Numbered from the stretch's first letter, positions 30,901 to 41,965 are shown. The stretch: 64,000 bases of DNA from Mesostigma viride (GCA_009746045.1 RPFO01000076.1:2208479-2272478), one strand, 5' to 3'. The notes: generated by a model not told the origin, from the sequence alone. A program made the numbers and translations.

Positions 30901-32582
30901 TCCTGTTTAGGAGATTACGCTGTAACCGGTCATTTGTGGCATCCCATTGAGAGAAGTCTGATAATGAGACGGATCGGCTGTGACAGGGATAGGCCTTACT
31001 AGAGGGTCAGCCGCTTCCGCTGGAAAGTGGACGCATGCACACTGGTTACTTGTGTCCCATCGCGACGAGCCATGGAGTGTGCGCTGGTTACTTATGGGCA
31101 TTACTATCTTTTTTTTCGCATTCGTTGTATCCTTTCCCCCCTTCTCCCCTTCTCCCCTTCTCCCCTTCTCCCCTTCTCCCCTTCTCCCCTTCTCCCCTTC
31201 TCCCCTTCTCCCCTTCTCCCCTTCTCCCCTTGTCCCCTTCTCCCCTTCTCCCCTTCTCCCCTTCTCCCCTTCTCCCCTTCTCCCCTTGTCCCCTTGTCCC
31301 CTTCTCCCCTTCTCCCCTTCTCCCCTTCTCCCCTTCTCCCCTTCTCCCCTTCTCCCCTTCTCCCCTTCTCCCCTTCTCCCCTTCTCCCCTTCTCCCCTTC
31401 TCCCCTTCTCCCCTTCTCCCCTTCTCCCCTTCTCCCCTTCTCCCCTTCTCCCCTTCTCCCCTTCTCCCCTTCTCCCCTTCTCCCCTTCTCCCCTTCTCCC
31501 CTTCTCCCCTTCTCCCCTTCTCCCCTTCTCCCCTTCTCCCCTTCTCCCCTTCTCCTCTTCTCCCCTTCTCCCCTTCTCCCCTTCTCCCCTTCTCCCCTTC
31601 TCCCCTTCTCCCGTTCTGTTTGTTTTTCTCCTCCCAGTGTGCCCGCTGCTAGAGCACTCGCGCCGCCACCGCACGCTCGAGCCCGCGCTGCGCAACACGC
31701 TGACACAGATCCTCAAGATCGTCAACGAGAAGAAGGACCACATCCCGCCTGTTGTCTCATCCGATGTCGCGTCTTTCCCCTACCAGATATCTATCCCCAG
31801 GTACGGGCACGGGGCATACCAAACAGGGCTTCCTCCCCCTGTCTGTCAAAATAGGCACATGCATCGACAGCCTTTGTTTGTGTAATGTGTGTATAATTTC
31901 ATTTTGGAGGGGGGGGGGGGGCCGAATGGGTGGCTTTGACACGTGAGGAAGGCTGGCAGGCACACCCGTGATGCATTCTTCAACCATAGGACAGGATATA
32001 GGCCTCGCGAGCCTAGAGTCTCAAGCCCGCCATAGATGTGAATAACAACCTAGATAAAATCCGCATAACTAATGAGACAACCAGCGCAGGCCAGAAATCT
32101 GGGGATCGAATCCGGACCATGGTAAGGCGAGCCTGCTGTTATCTTATCCGCGTTGGTCGAGTCGTCCAGGATGCATGATGGAAATGAATGGAGGTGAAAA
32201 TGTGTAGCTGTAGCTTTGAACCTTATGGCCAGAATATGGCTTCAAAAGTGAGCTACTGGATTGTATAGTGTTGTCTATTCCCAGGAACCTGTCACCGTAG
32301 CAGGCTTGGCAGGGGACGTGGGAGATAAAACTTCCCTGTAGGCATGTGATCAGGATGTATTCATTTTGTGTTTTATATCAATTGTGCCCTGTTTTTACGC
32401 TTTTCCGCCTGTGCCCTATGCCACCCAGATTTGCCCATGGGCATATGGCCCTGCCTGACTTGTAAGGTCCTTGCTGTGTTTGGTACTGCGGTGCTGTGTG
32501 CAGCGCATCCGACTCATCGTTCGGGATGGACATGCTCAAGCGCATGTTGCAGACTAGCCCGCCCGCCATGCTGTCACAGTAG
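27944..32582 (+). CDS. ATG101: Autophagy-related protein 101 (ATG101), five exons, 5' end unresolved
   Basis: Exons are inferred from conserved protein sequence and GT-AG sites: 27944-28066, 29101-29214, 30430-30565, 31638-31800, 32504-32582 (TAG). Together they read in one frame for about 204 residues. Diagnostic segments are EVLRAILHTIMFNRALGLVR, DTDSELFNITYVQCGDP, EKIDAFVAWVERQ, FFEKRQKQLWFSHKEERLFW, EQWYIPL, LRNTLTQILKIVNEKKDHIP, YQISIPSASDSSFGMDMLKR and a C-terminal MLQTSPPAML. These match the plant/algal form of ATG101, a HORMA-fold subunit of the ATG1 kinase complex that pairs with ATG13 to start autophagosome formation. The protein is near full length (family ~210-220 residues). Only the N-terminal ~10-15 residues, expected in an upstream exon, could not be placed. 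MNRSCVRWGQ at ~27798 is one candidate but is not convincing. Introns hold poly-G tracts (~28689-28732) and a 477-bp minisatellite. Family recall only; no search was run. Confidence 0.9.
31136..31612. repeat. 8-bp minisatellite (CCCCTTCT)n in ATG101 intron 3
   Basis: About 59 copies of an 8-mer, nearly perfect, with CCCCTTGT variants near 31230 and 31288-31300. It is polypyrimidine on the transcribed (sense) strand and ends ~25 bp before the acceptor of exon 4. Long open frames here (PFSPSPLL or KGRRGEGE repeats) are artefacts. Confidence 0.97.
32074..32165 (-). repeat. SINE-like, tRNA-derived repeat fragment
   Basis: On the minus strand, GGTCCGGATTCGATCCCC resembles a pol III B box. It is followed by AGATTTCTGGCCTGCGCTGG-TTGTCTC, which recurs at 26769-26793 (same orientation) and, inverted, with a degenerate B box at 32815-32857. 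This suggests a short tRNA-derived SINE family. No complete cloverleaf can be drawn. Confidence 0.45.
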
Positions 32583-32814
32583 GATCAACTGTTGGTATCA
32601 ATCGATCATGTGCCTCCATATGGCTGTGCCCTAGTGCCAAAGATGGCAGCTGTAGGGGAGCCTTGGAGGCCACGGAGCCATCACCCCATTGTCACAGTGC
32701 GACACTTGACCGTGTACTGCGCAAGGAATTGTGCATATGCCTCCATTATCTACATCATCCGGGATGAGTCGTCATACACTAGGAAGAGGAAGGCAGGTTT
32801 GAGTTAAGCTTCCC

Positions 32815-32870
32815 TGGTCCGGATCGTCCAGTTTTTGGCCTGCGCTGGTGTCTCATGGAGATAAAAATCT
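32815..32870 (+). repeat. SINE-like repeat fragment, opposite orientation
   Basis: CTGGTCCGGATCGTCCAG then GGCCTGCGCTGGTGTCTCAT, a diverged inverted match to 32074-32116. It lies in the 3' flank of ATG101. 32583-32814 and 32871-33079 hold no gene I can identify. Confidence 0.4.
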
Positions 32871-33079
32871 TCCCATGCAAAGGGATGAAGCACGAGCACA
32901 TTTTTGGGCTGAGTACTTCTGTGGCATGTCACAAAAAAGCTCCTGGAATGTCAGCCTCAAGCTAGAGTAGATACTGGACTGCAGTATCTCGATCGGATGT
33001 CTTACAAAATACTAGTGTCATAGTTATGGGAAGAGCGTCAGATCCAGAGTTTCTTTGGATGGATATCCGACATCTTTAG

Positions 33080-34727
33080 CTACTTGGATTTTCGCTGAGC
33101 CGGCCCAAGCCGAACGTCAGGCTGGAGGCGCACATGGCCAACGCGGAGGTTCAGCGCCTCCGAGATTCGCAGGTAATGGCGGAACACGATGACCACCAGC
33201 AGGCCCGCAAGGCGCTGACCTTGCATTACCATCGTGCTGGCGAGTGCAAACGCCGCCTCCGATGGAATGGGAGGACGGGCACGGGGGGGCACAAGTTTTT
33301 CCAACCAGCGAGGACGCCATGGGCCAAGTCCCACCGCTTCACCATACCGGGATCGCCATACATCCAGGCATAGTTGCCTCACTCAATACCGGGATAATAA
33401 AGTTGCAACCCCATCAAGGCATTGATACACGTCTGGCGGCTGTATCCCTGAAAGTGAGCACAGACGACATACGCACAAATGTCTCTTCAAGGGTGTCAGC
33501 ACGTGACGATGACGTGTCCGCCTGGCCGCCAGCCTCCCACCAAGTCGATAGGGAATCAAGGCCACGGTGGTAGGCCGGCAAGGTAGCCGGCTTTACTTTC
33601 CCCTCTGGCAATGGAAGGTAGCTATCAGTTGCAGGGGGGCCCGGGTTAGGATGGATGCCTTCCGCGGTCAGGTTGCGCACCCAGCCTGCCAAGAAAGTGG
33701 CCATAGATTGGCCCGCGAGAAACGCCATCGGCTGGTTGAAGGGCTCGGCATCCACACTTACTGGGAACGACTCCCAGTGGCGAGGGTCAGCGCGCACAAC
33801 CGGCGGCACTGCTTGTTGAGCTTGTAGGATGATGACCGCCCCTTAGCCAAGCAGACCAATGCCGCGGTGGAATCCACCAACCTCACCACCCGCTTGCCTC
33901 GGTTTGCCAGGCTGCGCGCACTCCTCTCCACGCCATTCACTGCGGCCCCCACCTCCTCGTTGATGTGCATCCCTCATGGATCGCGCCAACGACTCCGTAC
34001 CCTAACCCGCCATTGCTGACTGGTGATATTGCTTGTTGCGCCCGCGCGCTCAGTGCCCTAGGGCCAGTGTAGGCTAACCTCGGTTGGTATAAGCAAAGTC
34101 GGGTACCGCCGCACCTCACGTGCCCGCGCCAGCTCCGTCCCATCGCCCGGCTTCATGGTAGCGTAGACGACACCTTGCCCGTAGGTGGCCCGCGTCCGGC
34201 AGATGCGATAACCTCACGTGCCAAAGGTGCGCTTCGGTCAACCCTTAGCATAGGAGCCAAGGCCAGGGCAAACTCTAACTCCTTACGCACCCTGGCCCAC
34301 AGCACCGGCCTGGGACCGCTGCCCCCACCCTTGCAGGCTGATGAATTTGAAACATTGCTGCTGAGATGGAGAGGCTGCTGCGACTTAACATCTGCAGCCA
34401 CAACCAACTCCCCAAGATGGCATCCAGCCCCTCAGCCGTAGCTCGGCCACGAGTGAGTATAGCCTGCGTGTGGGCGATCACAAGGTTGAGCTGCTTGACC
34501 GTTGGTCTCAGCACACCGTTCCGTCGGTACACCACCCCCAGGGCTTCTAGATCGTCCCCTTCGATCCAGGCTGGCCATCTTAGTCTTCTCCTTAAAGACG
34601 GCACAAGGTTGTTAGAAAGGTAGCCTTCCTCAATAGCGCTTGTCAACGTCCTGCGGACTATCAAAGTGACACTTGTACATCCTGTGTCCGTACGCGCCCA
34701 CATTGGCGCGCCGGGCACTGTCGGCAC
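33080..34727 (-). pseudogene. Second tyrosine-recombinase retroelement, decayed
   Basis: Minus-strand fragments in several frames are homologous to the 13662-16592 polyprotein: an RT thumb region (34727-34275, RPTVKQLNLVIAHTQAIL), an RNase H piece (33970-33758, GKRVVRLVDSTAALVCLAKG, RSSSYKLN), then AEGIHPNPGP (~33640-33662), then the recombinase start (33600-33080) with the Arg box FRHYLRISEALNLRV. It stops at ~33080 before the HxxR and Tyr motifs. Several frameshifts and loss of both ends mark it as dead. It is a different, diverged family from the intact PAT element, not a recent copy. Confidence 0.85.
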
Positions 34728-34740
34728 AGCCTAGGTAACG

Positions 34741-36080
34741 TCATAACTTTTGCGTCCCTTAACAAAATGAGGCGTTCAAAGTGCCGTTGGAAAGAGCGTA
34801 ACAATCTCTATCCATCTAACGTAAATCCTTTACGTTAACTCCAATCCCTTCTTTTCTTTAGGGATCACATCCCCTGCCAGGGACCCTTGAAGTAGCTTGA
34901 AATGTCCTTCACTCCGGCTTGAAGGTTGAACAGATGTCTTTAATGGCCAATGCCATTCCCCCAGCCCTTTCTCTTAAGGAACTGGAAAAGAAACAGATCT
35001 GCCACAGGGAAAACCCGTTCCATGAGAAACGGAGAAAAACCTATGGAAGTGGCATTACAGAGTACCACCAGATATTAGAGAAACACAAAATTAAATACAT
35101 ACAGGTTAATTCTATGAGGTCTTCTCCAGGAATGAATCCCATCACCTCGGTAGAGCCTCCAGTACAATGACTTTCTGGCGGTGAGTTACATTAATCCCAG
35201 ATACCGATCCCATAAAACCCAGTACATATTTAATATAAGCACAATAAATTCATGACAATTAATATACCACTTGACAAAGTAAGACGTATTACAATAGTTT
35301 CCCCGTCATACTCTCAACAGGTTAGTATTGGCGCCCGTCTTATGGCGCCCGTCCACTTGTCAGATGATAAATTGCCACAGCAAACAAATGACAAAATGAA
35401 ACACATAGGCAACAATTAAATCCTGCCCTGGGGAACTAGGGAAGTCTGAACAGGTAAAACACCTGAGCAGGCCAGCTTGTAGAAACATGATACCAGGGAA
35501 TTGAACCCCGCCCTATAAACCCCAGAATAAAGGTTCCCAGACCATTGTGAGAGGTATGTACAAATATACATTTCTTTTCAAATAGAATACATGGTCTGTA
35601 ATGGACCTGTCAACCTTGTGTAGTCAACAGCATGAACCCCAGCCAAAACCTGGCTGTATACTGATTAAAATCAGAGTGAATGTACCATGGTCCATGAGCC
35701 TTAGTACAGACTAAAATACAGGTATTATGCCAGTCACAATGCTGACACTACCAAACAACCTGCTCTCCAATGCCCTTACAACCAGGCACCAGCACTAGAC
35801 AGCTTGCTGAGATGGGTCCATCAGAGACTGAAGAACCTTGTATTGCACTGCTGCCTTTTGCACTAGCTTGGTCCAAGCATCAGCAGGATTGTCAACCCCA
35901 GGGATATGCTCAATATTAGCCAAGGAGGACAATTCCTTCAGAAGTAGATAATCCAAGTCCCTGCTTCTGGCCATCTGCCTGTGCACAAATTGCACCATCC
36001 CCATGGAGTCTGTTTTGAGAAGAGTGGTAACCCGAAGTGGCCAAGGAGTGTTAGAAGTCATCTGATGAAGCAACTCCTTA
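34741..36080 (-). mobile_element. Copia B-related remnant (3' LTR end, 3' UTR, RNase H end)
   Basis: 34741-34845 is a diverged end of the Copia B LTR (CCGTTGGAAAGAG...TTACGTTAACT, then CCAATCCCTTC like CCAACCCTTTC after the intact LTR). The following ~900 bp correspond to the element's 3' untranslated region, including GGCGCCCGTCTTATGGCGCC and GGGAATTGAACCCC. 36073-35795 encodes the end of RNase H. The rest of the element is gone beyond 36080. Confidence 0.75.
35795..36073 (-). pseudogene. Copia RNase H C-terminal fragment
   Basis: 92 codons: LLKTDSMGMVQFVHRQMARS, RDLDYLLLKELSSLANIEHI, PGVDNPADAWTKL. It aligns to the last ~80 residues of the RNase H of Copia B at 52549-54165, with substitutions throughout, so it is an older or different subfamily member. 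The ADALTK Leu-Thr-Lys motif reads ADAWTK. Confidence 0.8.
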
Positions 36081-36097
36081 AGATAAGTCAGTTATTA

Positions 36098-36151
36098 TAA
36101 ATAGTGACGGAACCTTTTTTGCCACTTGGCAATTAGGTCCGTCACTATTTA
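36098..36151. repeat. Short hairpin, 14-bp arms
   Basis: TAAATAGTGACGGA ... TCCGTCACTATTTA separated by 26 bp, immediately at the broken edge of the Copia remnant. It could be the terminus of a small inverted-repeat element. Confidence 0.6.
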
Positions 36152-36295
36152 TCCGGCAAAAACCACTCGCCGGTATCTATTCCGCAAGCATTGAAGGACG
36201 TGTGTTAAATTACGGAGGAGGAGGAAAGATCTTTGAGCCGTTTCGACCTCAATATATATTGTATTAATGATTAAATTGCGTAGTGATCAAAGACA

Positions 36296-36412
36296 TGGCC
36301 AACAAGGCCTTCCCAACAAGGGAATCGACCCAACAAGGGTGACGACTCCGACCAACAAGGTCTTTCCAACAAGGAATTCCCAACAAGGGTGTGAGTTGGA
36401 CCAACAAGGTAA
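36296..36412. repeat. CCAACAAGG motif cluster
   Basis: Eight occurrences of CCAACAAGG (or CCCAACAAGG) within ~115 bp with irregular 4-13-bp spacers. Spacing is too short and irregular for a CRISPR array. Function unknown; perhaps a protein-binding cluster or degenerate minisatellite. Confidence 0.7.
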
Positions 36413-36838
36413 CTTTCATTAGAAAATAGATTACGTTTTATATCTTGTGTGGACCACAGCATTGATGCTGAAAAGGCGCCGAGAAGATGAACTAGATGCC
36501 GATAAGGTGTCTCGAATGTTCTAGAGCATAATCGAGAAGATAAGGTTCAGGAATATTCGATAAAGGTGCCGACACCCTTATGAATAACTAGGAGGTACTG
36601 TCGTTCGGCACACATTTTATATGATAACTGTCGACAACAAATTCATCACAAATTCTACATAATTTTGTTATTCGATGCTGTCGGAAAGGTAGAGGAAACT
36701 AATGGGTTTTACACAATGCCTTGTGCTTGGCCTTGTTACCCTTGCACCTTGCAGGTGATGAAAGACTGAGCTTGAAGACAATGGAAGAGAGGCCAGAAAA
36801 AGAGTTTTATTTCATAGATTTAGAGGTTAGGAAAAGAT

Positions 36839-36929
36839 GTTCAATGGAGGTTCAATGGAGGTTCAATAGAGGTGCAATAGAGGTTCAATGGAGGTTCAAT
36901 GGAGGTTCAATAGAGGTGCAATAGAGGTT
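36839..36929. repeat. 11/33-bp tandem repeat
   Basis: Repeats of the 11-mer GAGGTTCAATG and variants (GAGGTTCAATA, GAGGTGCAATA), organised as a 44-bp higher-order pattern repeated about twice. In the plus frame it reads EVQWRFN repeats, not a real protein. Confidence 0.9.
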
Positions 36930-37824
36930 AAGGGGACTCGCACGTCCAAAAGCCTGAAAAACTGACTTTAATGAATATCAGTTTCAATGCACTTGGGAAC
37001 CATCTAGTGATGATTGAGTACCATAAATATGATGTTTGGACATTCATGCCACCACTTGTTGGGGGTACTACCCCCAACCACGCACCGGTGGCGAGCTAAA
37101 AATAGAAAAAGACGCTATCTATGAGATATTTTGCCCAAGACAAACCACTTATCCAAATGACCTGCCCATACATTCCTGCAAACTTCCCCCACTTCTAAAA
37201 AATCTGGGCTATTCACATGGTCGAAATAATCACATTTGTTTGAGTTATTGATTTCCCCGCAAAATGGGTACTTTTTTGAGCCAAAAAAAGTAAATCAAAT
37301 CATCAACACATCGAATGGGGTCATCCATACACTCAAAATTCCACTGAGTAAGGGGAAACACAACCCCAAAGTTTGAGCTCATTCTGACAAGCGTAGCTCA
37401 AGTTATTGATTTTCCTGTGATGCCACCTGGGTAGACGCTAAAAGAGAATTGAGCTAGTGCTGAGCCAAAATGACATCTGTTTTGCTACCCTAGACACCCA
37501 AAAACATGCCCACTTTGATCACGGAGTGTGAGGAGGATGTCCGGAGCATCATACGCCCCACCTCTCCATCGGCACAGCCAGCCTTGTGAGTCTACCCTTA
37601 TCAACAAGGCTGGTAGGACGACACGCCTGAGCAGCATACGTCATGCCTATCTCAGGCTAATAATGTGTGATTTAGTGCCAACAACCAAGCTGTTCCACCT
37701 AACAACACATTAAAAACCATCTTCCAAAATGCCCAACAAGCCGGACATGTGGAGGACCACACACGCAGTATATAAAGAGAAAATAAGCTGACTTTTGATC
37801 CAGCCAACCTGTGGCTAGCTGCTC
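36930..37824. other. No recognised gene
   Basis: AT-rich, with short frames only. It forms the insertion site flank of the LINE fragment. Confidence 0.4.
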
Positions 37825-37836
37825 TGGTTATAGCAT

Positions 37837-38838
37837 TAATTAATTAATTAATTAATAGACACGTGACTGCGTCACGTGAGCATAAGTCCTCAGTGGGAGG
37901 GGAACATGGGATGGAATGGATGGTATAAGCTATCTAGGTCCTAGTTACAGGGGTGTGGGCACCGCGGCCCGAATCGCTATGAATGCCATACTTGGTCACA
38001 CGCGGAGCCCCCACAGGCTGGGGGGTGGTCTCCTTCATCACTACTTGCCATCTATCCTTGCGCACCATCTGCCTCCATATTACAGACAAACCAGGAGGCT
38101 GCCCGGGGGTGAGCCCGTCACGTCTAGTGTAGCACATGTCCATGCCGAGTCTATCACGAAAAGTCCACGGGTGGCGGCCCTGCCGCGCGCGGCCGGGGGC
38201 ACGCCAGGTGAGGACATATCGCCCAGGCTGGGCGGGCTTGGTGCCAGCTAGTCTATCTGATGTAGCTACCTGATCTGTGCGGGCCAGGTGCCCGGCTAGG
38301 CCCAGGCGCCTGTGCCTAATAATGTGGGAAACATAGGGCAAATCAGCGTACAAATCCTCATTACGAATGTGCAAACCAAAGGGGATGTTAAGGGCCTTGC
38401 GCAGCATCTTGGTGACGGCGCCGTCGAGTCGTTGCTCCAGCTCCTGCAGCAGTGTCCACGTCTCGGCGCCGTAGGTCAGGATCGTCAGAATGACGACCTT
38501 GAAGAGGTCACGCTTGACGATCCGGGGTAGGGCGGGGTTGCTCCACCAGCGGCGGTGGTCATGGAGGTGCGCCCACGCCATGCCGATCCGTGTCGTCATG
38601 TCGTCCTCGCAGTCGGGAAGCCAACTGCCGAGCAGCTTGAAGCGGCCTGAAGGAGGGTAGTTGACCTCGGCATCGTCTAAGAGGCGGAGTGTGGGTGGGG
38701 GCCCTGCCATGCCGAGGGCCAGGGCCTCCGTTTTGGGGCTGATTTCTAGACCAACCGCCCGAGCCTCGAGCGCCAGGCAGTCCAGCCAAAGTTGGGCAGA
38801 CTCCGGCTTCTCGATGAGCGTGATGTCGTCGGCATAAA
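37837..38838 (-). mobile_element. 5'-truncated LINE (non-LTR) insertion with 12-bp target duplication
   Basis: The direct repeat TGGTTATAGCAT occurs at 37825-37836 and 38839-38850 and brackets the fragment. On the minus strand the copy begins at RT motif IYADDITLIE, runs through the RT C-terminal region (FKLLGSWLPDCEDDM, LTYGAETWTLLQELEQRLDG, RHRRLGLAGHLAR) and ends in a (TTAA)n tail at 37837-37858. Terminal microsatellite tail, 5' truncation and target duplication are hallmarks of target-primed reverse transcription. Clade not assigned. Confidence 0.9.
37934..38838 (-). pseudogene. LINE reverse transcriptase C-terminal part
   Basis: The frame is open from the truncation point (YADD catalytic motif at ~38826-38838) to 37934, giving ~300 residues of the RT palm end, thumb and the conserved tail. 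The downstream segment (APGRARQGRHPWTFRDRL) is typical of the region after RT in plant and algal LINEs. The endonuclease domain and ORF1 are missing because of the 5' truncation, so it is non-functional. Confidence 0.85.
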
Positions 38839-38850
38839 TGGTTATAGCAT

Positions 38851-39488
38851 GACAAAGGCTATCATTTACTCAGTGGGAAAGGTGAATTGACCATTGGAAC
38901 AACCTACCTGACGCATGTGCCACCAAAGCATTGTGTCCCGCAAAATGCACACTGCCTCCTTTCTAACAAGCACGAGCCACTTTCTTTAGGAGACAGGTGC
39001 CAGCTCGTCAGTGTCTGGGGGAATGATGATGCTGCTGCTTAGGAAGACCGCGTGAATTTCCTCGAACACAACTGTCTATAAAGCAAAAGAAATTTCAGAG
39101 AAGCATGGAAATAAAAGCATTACACCTTCCCGACAGGTTGTGGGCCGCGCGCTGCAGCAAGCCAGCCACGTCACAGACGAACTTGCTAAACAACATCCAG
39201 GAATCTAGCGTTGCAGCGCCAGGACCCGCAACTTCATGGCTGCATCTGGCCGGAAAGAAGGCAAAAAGCTTACGCTCAACGAGCTAAGAAAGCAGGAAAA
39301 CGCTAGATTAAGACGTTTAATACAAGAACGTACCATAACGGGCATTTATTCGTGCCCAGGCGCACAAGAAAGGCCACCCTTTCATGGAGAGGTCGGGCGC
39401 GCATCGCGCAGGCCTAATGTTATCTTACCGCAAAATGACGGGAAAGGTAAAGATAGCAGCGGGAATTTTTACGGCTTTAGAAACATCA
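38851..39488 (+). other. Flank with an unidentified ORF
   Basis: 39236-39499 is an 87-codon frame starting MAASGRKEGKKLTLNELRKQ that runs into the TTAA element. It is basic and helical at its start and could be an exon, but I do not recognise it. The rest is non-coding by inspection. Confidence 0.25.
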
Positions 39489-41199
39489 TTAACCCCTAAA
39501 TGGTCTGGCTGCCGATTTTCCGCCTAAAACTGAGTTACAGCCGACACGTCGGCCCCTTCTCGGGGGACCAAATGCCGCGAAAACTATTGAGAATTAGGAA
39601 ACGTTTAGCTGAGAAGATCGAAAGTTTATAATTTTCCTCACAGCATGGTACTAGGGTTTGCATACTTCTGACAAAGTTATAGAGGTGTTATGGCCGGTCA
39701 AAGTACAAGGGGTCAGGGTACTTTTTCACGTACAACGTGCATTCCGGAAAACGACGACCTGGCCATGGCGGCTTGCGCCCACGCATGGCATTTACGTTTT
39801 CGTTCGAATTTTCTGACCAAACTCAGTAAATTGATTTTATACGTCCTAAAGATGATACAGGCCAATTTTTGGTTCGCGGGAATGCCATTTGATAGGTGTC
39901 GGCAGCGTTCTTGCTGGAAAAAACTGCGATCAGGCCGGACGATAGAAACGTTGACAGCAATACCTTTCCGGCGTATTTTAAAGGATATATTGGTTTCTTT
40001 GTACTTTTTATGATACATGGTAGTCGTAAACGTGCAAGGGTGGCCAGAAATCGCCGAATCCAGCGACCATGCTGCACAACTTTGGTGTTCCGAAATGCGC
40101 CATTTTGCGGCCACCGCCTGGGCCAAGGTAACGCCATCCATGCCTGGTAAAGCTTAATCATCGTTTTCCTATCGATGTTTGACGTTTATATATACGTTCT
40201 AGCTTGTGTAGCACATTCTTTTTGCATTATTCATGCTCTTTCTTGACCCTGGCCTGGCCCCTTTCTAAAACACCCTTCTTAGATGCTTCCCTCAGTCAGT
40301 TGACCTGCCACAGGGTGATGGTGATAAGTTTTAGAGGCTGTATGGGTTTGAATACCGGCCTCCATATATGTTTGTTATACATTTCCCACACACATATTGC
40401 ATGAGTGTGAGGCAGTTGGCTGGTCTCTGTGGCATCATCAAGCATGTAACCGGTGAGTAGAAGCTTCCCATTGTCAGCATGTGCCACCAGGTGTGCTGGC
40501 CATCACCTGGCAAGCTATAGCAGCTTAGGCCTAGTTTATCCTTGCTAGGGCAAGCTGAAATAGGCTTAAAATCACTAGTTTGTTGGTGGCTGCCTCCTAG
40601 AATGCATGCCTTGCGTAGGGTATCCGTACCACGTTACCTACGTGCATGGACAAGGTGGCACCTGCACATAGGTGCCATGTAAGGGCAGTGTGATGATGCA
40701 GTTATGTTTCCCCATCATTGTGGAAGGGAAATGTATTGTGTGGCATGGTTGGGGGCCATATTAGTAGGTATTAGTAGGTAGTATGCCCACTCCTACCCCC
40801 TTGGTTGCTTTTTACCAACGGTACCCCTATGGGCTGTACTGGGTGTAACTGCTGGTATACCCACCCAAATGATGACCCCAATGGCTCAAACTGTTCAGCA
40901 ACTAATTGTTTATCATCCCTGAAGTGTTAGGTGCCTAGGTCTTATAACATAATTCAAAATGCACATTCTACCAAAAATGAAAACGCTCGTCTTGACCCCC
41001 CTGACTTTGACGGCAGTTATACATGGCCTACCCTGCATATATGTAAGGTTGCGATATACCAACCCGAAGGGCAACTCATGGACATGCTTGGCCCCCAAGG
41101 ACAGCCATTGGATATGGGTAGGTTGGATGGCATCTGGTTTGCAAAATTGTGAAGTTACAGCCGATGCATCGGCAGTATTTCTGCCCATTTAGGGGTTAA
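39489..41199. mobile_element. TTAA element 2, non-autonomous piggyBac-like, 1.7 kb
   Basis: TTAA duplications at 39489-39492 and 41196-41199. Inverted termini are CCCCTAAATGG on both sides. Near both ends, in the same orientation, there is a GTTACAGCCGAC/T-palindrome block (GCCGACACGTCGGC left; GCCGATGCATCGGC right). No transposase domain is visible in any frame. The terminus is close to that of the 12558-20758 element (CCCCTAAACCGTC), so both probably use the same transposase. Confidence 0.8.
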
Positions 41200-41585
41200 A
41201 CTAGCTTCCCTTACGACCATCAAAACTGGCAACAATCGACAATCACACAGGCAGGCATCCATTATACTTTATTCATCCCGACAGAAATTCAGGTCGGACC
41301 CCCCCTGCCGATGGTAAAGAAAAAAAGCCCGCGACATTATAGATCGCAACTATCCCACCATAAAGTAGAATCAGTAACTCATTTTCTCCAACAATCAAGC
41401 ATTTTTTCTGCTTTCCGCGAGCCAGATTTGTCACGTTTCGTCTGAAAGCAGTCGCCATGGCCACTTCCGCAAGGGGTGCGCGCACCGTGCACCCACTTTT
41501 CACGGTACGGAGGGTACCGCGGAATTTTTTTGGCGCGGAAAATATTCGCCGCGCCGAGTCCCGAGATGGAGATACCTGCCCTTAG
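41200..41585. other. No recognised gene
   Basis: Short non-coding segment between the TTAA element and the telomere-like tract. Confidence 0.4.
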
Positions 41586-41589
41586 GGGG

Positions 41590-41784
41590 TTTAGGGTTTA
41601 GGGTTTAGGGTTTAGGGTTTAGGGTTTTTCCTTTTATACCTTTTAGGCTAGGAAGGATGACATCAGCAATGACCACTAGGAGCTCAGAAGTGGTAAAAAC
41701 TACCACTTTTACCACTTTTTATCACATTTTATCACTTTTTATCACTTTTTATCACTGTTTAGGGTTTAGGGGTTAGGGGTTAGG
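41590..41784 (+). repeat. Interstitial telomere-like TTTAGGG tract
   Basis: Five perfect TTTAGGG units at ~41590-41626. After ~130 bp there are (TTTATCACT)-like repeats and degenerate TTTAGGG/TTAGGGG units at 41758-41784. Another TTTTAGGGTTTAG occurs at 41957-41969. TTTAGGG is the telomere repeat of plants and many chlorophytes. Being internal, it marks a past end fusion, double-strand-break repair, or a telomere-targeting element. Confidence 0.9.
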
Positions 41785-41965
41785 CCACAGCTCCGGGTTC
41801 AGACCGAGGACCTTCAGCTTGCCACGAAGTGACCCGCTCGCCATAGCCTTCCCTGCATTTAGTACAAACAGAAAAAAAAACCAAAATTACATCTGCTTTC
41901 CATGTGAACAGATAGGCCACAGTCAATGTATGCAAGCAACAATCACAATCAAAGGATTTTAGGGT

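Noticed and set aside
30907..31885. Long frames of PFSPSPLL or KGRRGEGE repeats
   Set aside because: They are translations of the octamer minisatellite inside an ATG101 intron, in every frame.
36296..36412. CCAACAAGG cluster as a CRISPR array
   Set aside because: Repeats are 9 bp with spacers of 4-13 bp, the genome is eukaryotic, and no cas genes are present.
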